Source: Planctomycetota bacterium (GTDB lineage: Bacteria > Planctomycetota > Phycisphaerae > UBA1845). From it: a DNA stretch of 8,696 nt. The stretch covers positions 1 through 8,696 of the forward strand of contig JADFRO010000112.1 in assembly GCA_022561255.1 (NCBI GenBank). The letters run 5' to 3'. The position numbers and the translations under genes are program-made. How positions within the stretch are numbered: the first letter of the stretch is position 1; the number at the start of each line of letters is the position of its first letter. Shown one piece after another: positions 1 through 6,345 of this stretch. Below the pieces are notes generated by a model that worked only from the letters and a program-made list of their open reading frames with translations, made no database searches and was not told where the DNA came from.

Positions 1-603
1 GTGGTTTCCGCGCCGGCGAGCCCCGCGGATGCTCGCATGGAGGAACTGATCGCCGAGGATCGCACGGCTGTTGGAATGGCGCTGGACGTGGTGGCCATGT
101 CTCAGGCGAAGTTTGCGAAGCAATGTATCGAGGCCGGTGCCGACGGGATATTTCTCAGCGTGCGCGACGACCACGTGGACACCCCCGCCAACGGAGCCTC
201 CACGTACGACGAGATGGTGCGCCTGGGCGACGGGCAGATTCTGACGGCTGCGAGCGGCGGCAGGTTCAACATGCTGCACGTCTGTGGCGTACCCCGGAAT
301 TTCGACGCGTTCGCCGACTATCCCGTGCATGCGATCAACTGGGCGGATCGAACAGCCGGTCCGGCGATTCGCGACGTCGTCGCAAAGATTGATCCCGTGG
401 TTTGCGGTGGGGTGGACAACCTGACCACCCTCGCAACGGGTTCGCCGAAAGACGTTGAGGGTGAGGTGCGCGATGCGTTGGAGCAATCCGGTGAACGTCC
501 GACGATCATCTCGGCGGGTTGTACATACGATCCCGATGTGGTACCACCCGCCAACCTCGAGGCGATGGTTCGCGCGACGCGGACGCCTGGGGACCAAGCG
601 TAA
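1..603 (+). CDS. URO-D/MtaA-family protein (uroporphyrinogen decarboxylase-like), 5' end missing
   Basis: The frame is open from base 1 and ends at TAA 601-603. The 200 visible codons are the C-terminal part of a family usually about 340 residues long, so the GTG at base 1 is probably an internal valine codon. URO-D fold signatures are present: LHVCG at 92-96, AINW at 111-114, GGVDN at 136-140, and a closing segment with SAGCTYDPD (171-179) followed by PPANLEAMVRA. HemE decarboxylates uroporphyrinogen III in heme synthesis, while the MtaA/MtbA/CmuA-type relatives transfer methyl groups between corrinoid proteins and coenzyme M or folate. Here H93-x-C95 and C174 match the His-x-Cys...Cys zinc pattern of the methyltransferase branch, so I do not call it hemE. 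ndk follows 26 nt downstream. Family membership is secure; the substrate is not. Confidence 0.85.
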   Translation: MVSAPASPADARMEELIAEDRTAVGMALDVVAMSQAKFAKQCIEAGADGIFLSVRDDHVDTPANGASTYDEMVRLGDGQILTAASGGRFNMLHVCGVPRNFDAFADYPVHAINWADRTAGPAIRDVVAKIDPVVCGGVDNLTTLATGSPKDVEGEVRDALEQSGERPTIISAGCTYDPDVVPPANLEAMVRATRTPGDQA

Positions 604-604
604 G

Positions 605-620
605 TCCTAGGGGCCTAGGA
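605..620 (+). promoter_or_regulatory. Hairpin covering the ndk Shine-Dalgarno region
   Basis: A perfect 6-bp inverted repeat, TCCTAG (605-610) and CTAGGA (615-620) around a GGGC loop, lies between the upstream stop codon and ndk. Its 3' arm contains AGGA (617-620), the best ribosome-binding match for the ATG at 630 (9 nt spacing). If it folds, it would occlude the site, although GAGAG at 622-626 stays free. The pairing is seen in the sequence; a regulatory role is inference. Confidence 0.35.
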
Positions 621-629
621 AGAGAGTTT

Positions 630-1091
630 ATGGAACGCACACTGATCATCTTGAAACCCGATACGGTACAACGCCGCTTGACCGGTCGGATTCTTCAGCG
701 TTTTGAGGACAAGGGCCTGTCGCTGGCGGCGATGAAGCTCATGAAGATTTCGCGGGAGCTGGCCGAACGCCACTACGCTCCGCACAAAGGCAAGCCTTTT
801 TATCCCGGTCTGATCGACTACGTAACGTCGGGGCCCGTCGTCGTCGTCGTTCTGCAGGGCAACCGGTGCATCGACACCGCGCGAACACTCATGGGCAAGA
901 CATTCGGCTACGAGGCGAGCCCGGGAACGATCCGCGGCGACTTCGGCGCCAGTCGCTCGTTCAATCTGGTCCACGGCAGCGACTCGCCCGAGTCCGCTGC
1001 CACCGAGATCGCGCTCTATTTCACGGAAGACGAACTGCTCACCTACGCCCACGCCGGAAGCGATTGGGTTTACCCCAAGGATGACGTGTAG
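630..1091 (+). CDS. ndk: Nucleoside diphosphate kinase
   Basis: The 153-residue product matches NDK end to end. The enzyme moves the gamma phosphate of ATP to other (d)NDPs in the cytoplasm through a phosphohistidine. It begins MERTLIILKPDTVQRRLTGR, which carries the conserved KPD (9-11). SPGTIRGDF is at 97-105, and the active-site motif NLVHGSDS has its catalytic His at 115. The length is slightly above the usual 135-150. ATG 630 is chosen because homology begins exactly there and AGGA/GAGAG lies upstream; longer in-frame starts would run back into the upstream gene. A run of five valine codons (837-851, four GTC and one GTT) lies in a beta strand and makes a short trinucleotide repeat. The gene is probably co-transcribed with its upstream neighbour. 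Confidence 0.97.
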   Translation: MERTLIILKPDTVQRRLTGRILQRFEDKGLSLAAMKLMKISRELAERHYAPHKGKPFYPGLIDYVTSGPVVVVVLQGNRCIDTARTLMGKTFGYEASPGTIRGDFGASRSFNLVHGSDSPESAATEIALYFTEDELLTYAHAGSDWVYPKDDV

Positions 1092-1123
1092 AAACCGGTT
1101 GGGAAACGGTCGCGAGTGGGTCC

Positions 1124-1789
1124 ATGCCCGCAAGAATGAACCCATACGACTTTCCGCGTCGCACCAGCAGCGACATGGCAGCTCGTGCTGCCGCCCTGCT
1201 CACCGAGATGGATACACGGCGAAGCTGCCGGTTCTTCAGCGATGAGCCCGTACCGCGCAGCGTGATCGAAAAAGTGATTGAGGTTGGCCACACTGCACCC
1301 AGCGGTGCGAACCGCAAGCCGTGGCGGTTCGTGGCCATCGACGACGCCGAAATCAAGCGCGAAATTCGCCTGGCAGCCGAGGAAGAGGAGCGACAAAGCT
1401 ACGCACATCGCATGCCGCCGAGGTGGCTCGGCGCCCTGGAACCGATTGGCACCGACGCGCACAAGCCGTTTCTGGAGATCGCGCCCTGGCTGGTGGTCGT
1501 GTTCCGAATTGATTGGGAGGAGATCGACGGCGAGCGCGAACCCAACTACTACCCGGCTGAGTCGACCGGCATCGCGGCGGGTTTTTTTCTGATGGCCTGC
1601 CATCAGGTCGGCCTCGCGACGTTGACGCACACACCCAGCCCGATGAAGTTTCTTCGAGAGATTCTCGGTCGACCAGTCAACGAGAAACCCTACCTGCTGA
1701 TTCCGGTCGGCTATCCATCCGCCGACTGCACCGTTCCCGATTTGCCCAAGAAACCGCTGAGCGAAGCGCTGCAGTGGAACCGAGGTTAG
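1124..1789 (+). CDS. Nitroreductase-fold flavoprotein, iodotyrosine deiodinase-like
   Basis: This 221-residue protein has the FMN-dependent nitroreductase fold. RRSCRF (32-37) is the phosphate-binding arginine block, PSGAN (59-63) a flavin-side loop, and LTHTP (167-171) matches the Thr-rich segment near flavin N5. The C-terminal PVGYPS...TVPDLPKKPL (194-212) is typical of the iodotyrosine deiodinase (IYD) subfamily. Aligned from memory to human IYD, E89, Y93 and K114 fall on the E157/Y161/K182 residues that clamp the zwitterion of halotyrosine. IYD enzymes reductively remove halogen from iodo- or bromotyrosine, and soluble bacterial homologues with this activity are known. This one lacks the membrane anchor of the animal enzyme. 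The start could be ATG 1124 or ATG 1136; neither has a strong ribosome-binding site, though GAGTGGG lies just before 1124. The subfamily is well supported; the physiological substrate is inferred. It lies 32 nt after ndk. Confidence 0.9.
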   Translation: MPARMNPYDFPRRTSSDMAARAAALLTEMDTRRSCRFFSDEPVPRSVIEKVIEVGHTAPSGANRKPWRFVAIDDAEIKREIRLAAEEEERQSYAHRMPPRWLGALEPIGTDAHKPFLEIAPWLVVVFRIDWEEIDGEREPNYYPAESTGIAAGFFLMACHQVGLATLTHTPSPMKFLREILGRPVNEKPYLLIPVGYPSADCTVPDLPKKPLSEALQWNRG

Positions 1790-1856
1790 AGGGTTTCACG
1801 TTTGTGTGTACCGAGTCGCGAGGTGTAACCCGCGCGGTGCTGACGAAGAAGGATCG

Positions 1857-1885
1857 TTGACACTTCTGCGGTCTGTTCCTAACGT
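1857..1885 (+). promoter_or_regulatory. Sigma70-type promoter, probably for gcvT-gcvH
   Basis: A perfect -35 box TTGACA (1857-1862) is followed by a 17-bp spacer and TAACGT (1880-1885). The -10 box keeps the three key positions T1, A2 and T6 of TATAAT. Transcription would start near 1892 and leave a leader of about 220 nt before gcvT. The match is seen in the sequence; activity is inferred, and the housekeeping consensus of this organism is unknown. Confidence 0.5.
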
Positions 1886-1963
1886 AGCCACGACTCACGT
1901 AGGGTGCGGTTTCCCGATTGGGTTGAGTTAACACATTTGCACTCTTGCGTAGCGGGCGACCCC

Positions 1964-1992
1964 CCTCAATCCCCCCTTGTAAAGGGGGGAGG
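1964..1992. repeat. C-run/G-run palindrome, likely a dispersed repeat unit
   Basis: Eight bases CCCCCCTT (1971-1978) pair perfectly with AAGGGGGG (1982-1989) around a GTA loop. The stem extends by CCT (1964-1966) with AGG (1990-1992) across a CAAT bulge. Read as protein, such elements give the PLYKGGLRG-like strings I recall from spurious ORFs in many bacterial genomes, which fits a REP- or MITE-like dispersed palindrome. No T-tract follows, so it is not a classical terminator, though its stem would be very stable in the gcvT leader. Only one copy is visible here, so dispersal is inferred. Confidence 0.55.
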
Positions 1993-2111
1993 CCAGGAGC
2001 GCGCCGCTGCACCAAGCCGATTTTGTTGTAGCGTCGTCCGGCGTGGGCGATCCGGTTGTCAAAGATTGTCGTCGCGCAGGCTGTTTCCTTCGCCCTGAGG
2101 TTTTGATTCCG

Positions 2112-3218
2112 ATGTCGAAAGAGTTGCTCCAAACGCCGTTGTATGACCTCCACGTCGAGTTCGGCGCGCGCATGGTCGAGTTCGCCGGGTGGGAGATGCC
2201 CGTGCAATTCGCCGGCATCACCAAGGAGCACAACCACACACGTACGGCATGTAGTGTGTTCGACGTTTCGCACATGGGACGCCTCAGGCTGACCGGCGAC
2301 GACTGCGAGGCGTTTCTGAACCGAATTTGCACGCGCAATTTGACCGATGCCGAGGTCGGCCGATCGTACTACTCGCATGTCTGTCGCGCCGACGGTGGAA
2401 TCCTCGACGACGTGATCGTTTCACGTTTCGAGGAGTCCTGGGGCATCGTGTGCAACGCGTCGAATCGCGAAAAGATCACGTCGTGGATCGATGAGCATCG
2501 CAAGGGGCGCGACGTTGAGCTCGTCGATGAAACGCGGTCCACTGCCATGATCGCCTGTCAGGGGCCAAAGACGCTGGAGCTCGCTCAGGAACTAACCGGA
2601 AGCGATATGTCGTCACTAAAGCGCTATCGCTTCAGCGTTCGCGAGGTCGGCCCGATGTCAATTGTCACCTACCGTTGCGGTTACACCGGCGAGGACGGGT
2701 TTGAGGTCGTGATCCCCGCCGGTCTCGCTCCGGTTTTGGTGCCGAGGCTTTTGGGCAGCAAGGATCAGCCCCACGCCGTGATCAAACCAGCGGGATTGGG
2801 TGCCCGCGACACGCTGCGGATCGAGGCGGCGATGCCCCTCTACGGCCACGAACTGTCCGAGGAGGTCGACTCGCTGACCGCGGGGCAAAGCTGGTGCGTC
2901 GACTTGAACAAGGACTTCATCGGCGCGGACGCAATGCGAAAGCTCAACGACGGCGGGCTCTCGCGCCGCCTGGTCGGGTTGGAATTGGACGGACGGCGGA
3001 TCGCTCGTCAGCACGCCGGGGTTTATCGCGCGAGCCGTACGGTGGGCAAGGTCTCCAGCGGTACGCTGAGTCCCACGCTCGGCACGAGCATCGCCATGGC
3101 CTTTGTGAACGCCGATGACGCCGCGGAGGGCACCACGATGGAGGTCGAAGTCGGCAGCAAGCGGACGGCTGCAAAGGTCGTCGGGTTACCGTTTTACAAA
3201 CGAGGCGCCTCGCGGTAA
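2112..3218 (+). CDS. gcvT: Aminomethyltransferase (glycine cleavage system T-protein)
   Basis: The 368-residue product matches GcvT throughout. It moves the methylene group from aminomethyl-lipoyl GcvH to tetrahydrofolate and releases ammonia. Visible signatures are the N-terminal LLQTPLYDLH...GARMVEFAGWEMPVQF, FDVSHMG (50-56), GGILDD (95-100, whose Asp pair holds the catalytic aspartate), YTGEDGFEV (191-199, folate side), GLGARDTLRIEA (228-239) followed by MPLYGHEL, KDFIGADA (267-274), and SGTLSPTLG (316-324). The frame is open back to a GTG at 2043, but those 23 extra residues are not family-like. ATG 2112 fits the family N-terminus and has TGAGG (2096-2100) 11 nt upstream. gcvH follows 74 nt downstream. 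The promoter at 1857 is the probable control point. Confidence 0.96.
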   Translation: MSKELLQTPLYDLHVEFGARMVEFAGWEMPVQFAGITKEHNHTRTACSVFDVSHMGRLRLTGDDCEAFLNRICTRNLTDAEVGRSYYSHVCRADGGILDDVIVSRFEESWGIVCNASNREKITSWIDEHRKGRDVELVDETRSTAMIACQGPKTLELAQELTGSDMSSLKRYRFSVREVGPMSIVTYRCGYTGEDGFEVVIPAGLAPVLVPRLLGSKDQPHAVIKPAGLGARDTLRIEAAMPLYGHELSEEVDSLTAGQSWCVDLNKDFIGADAMRKLNDGGLSRRLVGLELDGRRIARQHAGVYRASRTVGKVSSGTLSPTLGTSIAMAFVNADDAAEGTTMEVEVGSKRTAAKVVGLPFYKRGASR

Positions 3219-3292
3219 ACCATTACCTCCGATTACGCCGGGTTGGAGCCGGGTGACTCAAGCAGTGAATCCTGACAGAGTTGAGAGGGCCG

Positions 3293-3682
3293 ATGACCGT
3301 ACCAACTGACCGACGGTATGCAGAAACGCATGAATGGTTCCTGATCGACGGCGACGTCGTGACGATGGGCATCACCCAGTACGCTGCGGACGAGCTGACG
3401 GACATCACCTACGTCGAGCTTCCTGAGGTCGGTACGCGCCTTGGTATGGGCGACACGATCGGCGAGGTCGAATCGGTCAAAGCAACGTCGGAGGTTTTCT
3501 CGGCCATTGCGGGGTCCATCGTGGAAGTCAACGCCGCACTCATCGACCACCCCGAGATGATCAACGACGACGCCTTCGAGGATGGCTGGATCGTCAAAAT
3601 CAAGGCTGACTCCAAGGATCCGCTAAGCTCACTTATTACCGCCGCGGAATACGAATCCCACATCGCCAACAACCCCTCCTGA
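3293..3682 (+). CDS. gcvH: Glycine cleavage system H-protein
   Basis: The 129-residue lipoyl carrier shuttles the aminomethyl intermediate between the P-, T- and L-proteins. It opens with the family-typical DRRYAETHEWF, then GITQYAADELTDI (26-38), and carries the lipoylation site GEVESVKATSEV (57-68), with K63 as the lysine that takes lipoate. The C-terminal part has NDDAFEDGWIVKI (91-103), also typical. Length is normal. ATG 3293 is preferred to the in-frame TTG 3281 because the family N-terminus starts there and GAGAGGG (3283-3289) lies just upstream, a rather short spacing. No gcvP follows; the next gene belongs to another pathway. Confidence 0.97.
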   Translation: MTVPTDRRYAETHEWFLIDGDVVTMGITQYAADELTDITYVELPEVGTRLGMGDTIGEVESVKATSEVFSAIAGSIVEVNAALIDHPEMINDDAFEDGWIVKIKADSKDPLSSLITAAEYESHIANNPS

Positions 3683-3696
3683 CCGCAAAAACGGTC
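3681..3696 (+). terminator. Small hairpin at the gcvH stop codon
   Basis: GACCG (3681-3685) and CGGTC (3692-3696) form a perfect 5-bp stem around a CAAAAA loop, overlapping the TGA of gcvH. No T-run follows, so it is at best a weak or Rho-assisted 3' end for the gcv transcript. Confidence 0.25.
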
Positions 3697-3767
3697 GAGA
3701 AGCCCCCCCTTGGCTGACTGGGCGAACCAATGTCGCGCCGCGCAACCGCCGATAAAACAGCCGAATA

Positions 3768-3801
3768 GCGCCATCTGAGCGGGCCATTAAGGCCCCGGTG
3801 C
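3768..3801 (+). terminator. Imperfect hairpin before the ligase gene
   Basis: The inner stem GGGCC (3781-3785) pairs with GGCCC (3791-3795) around ATTAA. An outer stem GCGCC (3768-3772) pairs with GGTGC (3797-3801) through one G-U, with an asymmetric internal loop. It lies between gcvH and the next gene, where a transcript boundary is expected. No T-tract is present; it could instead be a leader structure. Confidence 0.25.
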
Positions 3802-3817
3802 GCGCCACGGGCTCAGT

Positions 3818-5215
3818 GTGGACTCGGTTTCGGCTCGAATGTTTTCATTCATTTCACGCCATGCGATCTTTCCGCTTCACGAACGGCTGATTGGCCGGGC
3901 GACGTCGCGGTACGTCCGCGAGCTGGAGCGGTCGCAGTGGGAGTCGCCGTTCGACTTGCGGCGGTTGCAAGCGGTCAAACTGAACGAGCTGCTTCGCCAC
4001 GCGCGCCGCAACGTACCGTTCTACCGCGAGCGCTTAGCTGACTTGGACCTCGATGCGGCGCAGGACGATCCGACCGAACTGCTCCGCACGATCCCACTGT
4101 TGGACAAGCGTCAGATTCGCATGGCTCTGGGCGAGATGACCTGGCCGGGCGTCCCGGGCGGTCTGGTCCCGCACAACACCGGCGGGTCCACCGGCGAGCC
4201 GCTGAGGTTTTACTTTGGTCGGCGGCGGCAGGCGTACGATCAGGCCGCCCGCATCCGCACGCACCGTTGGTTCGGCGTCGACATCGGCGACCGCGAACTC
4301 TATCTTTGGGGCTCACCGATCGAGCTCGGGCGAGCGGGTCTGCTCAAGCGGCTGCGAGACGTTCTGTTCAATCAGCGCTTGTTGGACGCGTTTCGCATGT
4401 CCGAGCATCGTATGGATGCATATCTCGATGCGTGGGACCGATTTCGGCCCGTCTGTCTGTTTGGGTACCCAAGCAGCATTGCGCTGTTCTGTCGACATGC
4501 GCGGGCGCGCGGACGAAAGTTGGATTGCAGCGCGATGCGGGCGGTGTTCGTCACCGGCGAAGTCTGCTATCCACACGATCGAGAGACGATTTCGTCCTAT
4601 TTTGGCGTACCCGTGGCGGATTGCTACGGCAGTCGCGAGGCCGGCTTCATCGCCCACGAATGTCCGCAAGGGCGTATGCACCTAACGGCTGAGAACGTCA
4701 TCGTCGAGATCCTGCGCGACGGTCGTAGCGTACCCTCGGGCGAGACCGGTGAGATCGTCGTGACCCATCTCGACGCCTACGCCATGCCGTTCATCCGATA
4801 CCGCACGGGGGACGTCGGTCGACTACTCTCGGGCAGGTGCTCGTGCGGACGAGGCCTGGCGATGATGGACGTCGTGTCGGGAAGGTCGACCGATTTTCTC
4901 TATACCCCCGACGGACAAATCAAACACGCGCTCTCGATCATCTACCCGCTGCGTGAAATGGAGGGCGTTGCGCAGTTCCGCGTCACCCAGCATGAAGACT
5001 TCAGCGTTACCGTGGACATCGTCGCGGAGGACTGTGGCATTTCGGCGGAGTCCGTCCGAGCCTGTATCCGACCCGTGCTCGGCGAGAAGATCGACGTTCG
5101 AGTGAACCGTGTGGATCGAATCGAGCAGACAGCCTCCGGAAAGTTTCGATATGTTGTCTCCCACGCAGTCCCAAGCCCGCGTAAGCGAGAGGAGTTTGCT
5201 TGTGCCGGTGCGTGA
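3818..5215 (+). CDS. PaaK/CapK-family adenylate-forming ligase (phenylacetate-CoA ligase-like), exopolysaccharide type
   Basis: The 465-residue product belongs to the PaaK/CapK branch of the ANL adenylating enzymes, which activate a carboxylic acid with ATP. Motifs in order: NTGGSTGEPL (120-129, nucleotide phosphate loop), YGSREAG (270-276, adenine/acyl side), MPFIRYRTGD (323-332, ribose-binding Asp at 332), and SGKFR (440-444, with K442 as candidate catalytic lysine of the C-terminal domain). C282 in HECP and C341/C343 in CSCGR may form the metal site seen in some PaaK-like proteins. The N-terminal RHAIFPLHERL...YVRELERSQW is typical of CapK-like proteins in polysaccharide loci rather than of aromatic-degradation PaaK. 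The acid activated cannot be read from the sequence. The start is uncertain: GTG 3818 or ATG 3839, neither with a good ribosome-binding site. The 3' end overlaps the next gene by 14 nt. Confidence 0.88.
   Translation: MDSVSARMFSFISRHAIFPLHERLIGRATSRYVRELERSQWESPFDLRRLQAVKLNELLRHARRNVPFYRERLADLDLDAAQDDPTELLRTIPLLDKRQIRMALGEMTWPGVPGGLVPHNTGGSTGEPLRFYFGRRRQAYDQAARIRTHRWFGVDIGDRELYLWGSPIELGRAGLLKRLRDVLFNQRLLDAFRMSEHRMDAYLDAWDRFRPVCLFGYPSSIALFCRHARARGRKLDCSAMRAVFVTGEVCYPHDRETISSYFGVPVADCYGSREAGFIAHECPQGRMHLTAENVIVEILRDGRSVPSGETGEIVVTHLDAYAMPFIRYRTGDVGRLLSGRCSCGRGLAMMDVVSGRSTDFLYTPDGQIKHALSIIYPLREMEGVAQFRVTQHEDFSVTVDIVAEDCGISAESVRACIRPVLGEKIDVRVNRVDRIEQTASGKFRYVVSHAVPSPRKREEFACAGA
5190..5204 (+). 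promoter_or_regulatory. Strong ribosome-binding site that fixes a GTG start
   Basis: AGGAG (5190-5194, inside a longer GAGAGGAG) lies 7 nt before GTG 5202, within the end of the upstream ligase gene. It is the clearest Shine-Dalgarno site in the window. It favours GTG 5202 over the other in-frame starts GTG 5109, ATG 5151 and ATG 5253, none of which has such a site. Confidence 0.7.
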
Positions 5216-6341
5216 ACTGCCATTCGATCGGTCCACAATCGGCGCGTCGGCCATGGAGCGCTCCATCGACGTGCCGAACGCAAGCTATGTGGTTACCACC
5301 GATTCTTGTCGCGTTGAGCAGCTCGACGAGCGCGGCGAGAAGGCCTGGGAGGGCTACGTCTCGGAGCATCCGGAGGGAACCATCTTTCACACGCTCGCGT
5401 GGCGAAATGCTGTGGCTGGAGCGTTTGGCCACGAGGCGCTCTACCTGGTCGCCATGCGCGGTGATCGCCTGGTGGGCGTTTTGCCGATCTTCTTTGTCGC
5501 CAGCAAGATCGGTGGGTGTATGCTCGTTAGCGTTCCCTATGCGGTTGGCGGTGGAATTCTCGCTGACGACGAGGAGGCGATCGCAGCGCTCGCAAGACGT
5601 ACCCTTCGCCTGGCTGGCGACAGAAACTGCAACAGAATCGATTTTCGAAGCGATCGGGCGATTGTTCGCGATTGGCCCGTCGTCGCTCGCTATGCGGGCT
5701 TTAGGCGCGAGTTGCCCGCTTCGGTGGATGAAGTGCTGACGTGGCTTCCTCGCAAAGCGCGAGCAGCAGCGCGCAACGCGCAGCGCAAGTTCGGGCTGAC
5801 CGTCTCGTTTGACGACGAGCACTTGGCTGAGGTGTGGCGGCTCTATTCGATCAGCATGCGAAGACTCGGTTCGCTGACCTATCCGTACGGATTCTTCCGC
5901 CGATTGATCGAACAAACGCCGGGTCGTCACTGGGTCTCACTGATTCGCCGCGAGGGTCGCGCGGTGGCGGGTTTGGTGACGTTTCTTCATCGGGACCGCG
6001 TAATGCCGTATTTCATGGGCGCCACCGACGAGGCCAAGCGGTGCAGCGCTGCGAATTTCGTTTATCTCACCGCCATGGAGCGTGGCGTGGAGGAGGGGTT
6101 CGGCACGTTTGATTTCGGGCGTTCGCGGATTGATAACGCGGGCAGCTACAACTTCAAGCGATTCAACGGCTTTACGCCCCAGCCGCTGGGTTACCAATGT
6201 TATACGCCGCCGGGTAAGCGCCCGGTGGACCTTACGCCGACGAATCCGCTGTTCGCCGTCGGGCGGCGCATTTGGCCGATGCTGCCGCTTTGGGTAACGC
6301 GCGCGGTGGGGGCGCGGTTGTCGAAACACATTCCGGGATGA
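5202..6341 (+). CDS. FemAB-type acyltransferase, XrtA/PEP-CTERM system-associated
   Basis: This 379-residue protein has a GNAT-like FemAB fold. The match starts near residue 38: VEQL...W..YVSEHPEGTIFHTLAWRNAV, then FGHEALYLVA (76-85) and LVGVLPIFF (90-98). Near the C-terminus are FDFGRSR (303-309) and GSYNFKRFNGFTPQPLGYQ (314-332), both hallmarks of the exosortase-associated FemAB family (TIGR03019 as I recall it). Classical FemAB proteins add amino acids from aminoacyl-tRNA to peptidoglycan precursors; the role of the exosortase-linked branch is not established, though its company points to polysaccharide or envelope modification. About 36 extra residues precede the domain, so ATG 5253 remains possible, but the strong AGGAG supports GTG 5202. 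It overlaps the ligase gene by 14 nt and ends 4 nt before the glycosyltransferase, which suggests coupled translation. Confidence 0.9.
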   Translation: MPVRELPFDRSTIGASAMERSIDVPNASYVVTTDSCRVEQLDERGEKAWEGYVSEHPEGTIFHTLAWRNAVAGAFGHEALYLVAMRGDRLVGVLPIFFVASKIGGCMLVSVPYAVGGGILADDEEAIAALARRTLRLAGDRNCNRIDFRSDRAIVRDWPVVARYAGFRRELPASVDEVLTWLPRKARAAARNAQRKFGLTVSFDDEHLAEVWRLYSISMRRLGSLTYPYGFFRRLIEQTPGRHWVSLIRREGRAVAGLVTFLHRDRVMPYFMGATDEAKRCSAANFVYLTAMERGVEEGFGTFDFGRSRIDNAGSYNFKRFNGFTPQPLGYQCYTPPGKRPVDLTPTNPLFAVGRRIWPMLPLWVTRAVGARLSKHIPG

Positions 6342-6345
6342 TCGT

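Larger units (their letters stand above)
1790..2111. other. Non-coding stretch between the flavoprotein gene and gcvT
   Basis: These 322 nt contain no convincing gene; short frames through them lack homology and ribosome-binding sites. They hold a promoter-like element (1857-1885), a direct repeat ACGTAG (1882-1887 and 1897-1902) just at or after its -10 box, and a strong C/G palindrome (1964-1992). I looked for the conserved cores of a glycine riboswitch, which often precedes gcvT, and did not find them. Confidence 0.7.

Noticed and set aside
837..851. GTC trinucleotide run as a phase-variable microsatellite
   Set aside because: It has only five units (four GTC, one GTT), is in frame, and encodes valines in a beta strand of NDK. 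A change of unit number would not shift the frame.
1790..2111. Glycine riboswitch upstream of gcvT
   Set aside because: Expected from the gene context, but I could not find the conserved aptamer cores or the tandem arrangement. The only strong structure is the C/G palindrome.
2043..2111. N-terminal extension of GcvT from GTG 2043
   Set aside because: The extra 23 residues have no counterpart in the family, and the family N-terminus begins at ATG 2112 with TGAGG upstream.
3818..5215. Catabolic phenylacetate-CoA ligase (paaK)
   Set aside because: The fold is shared, but the N-terminal segment and the FemAB/glycosyltransferase neighbours fit the CapK-like polysaccharide branch, and no paa genes are present.
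5007..5930. 307-codon minus-strand open frame opposite the ligase and FemAB genes
   Set aside because: It spans the junction of two well-supported + strand genes, has no recognisable motif, and its composition is that of antisense high-GC coding DNA.
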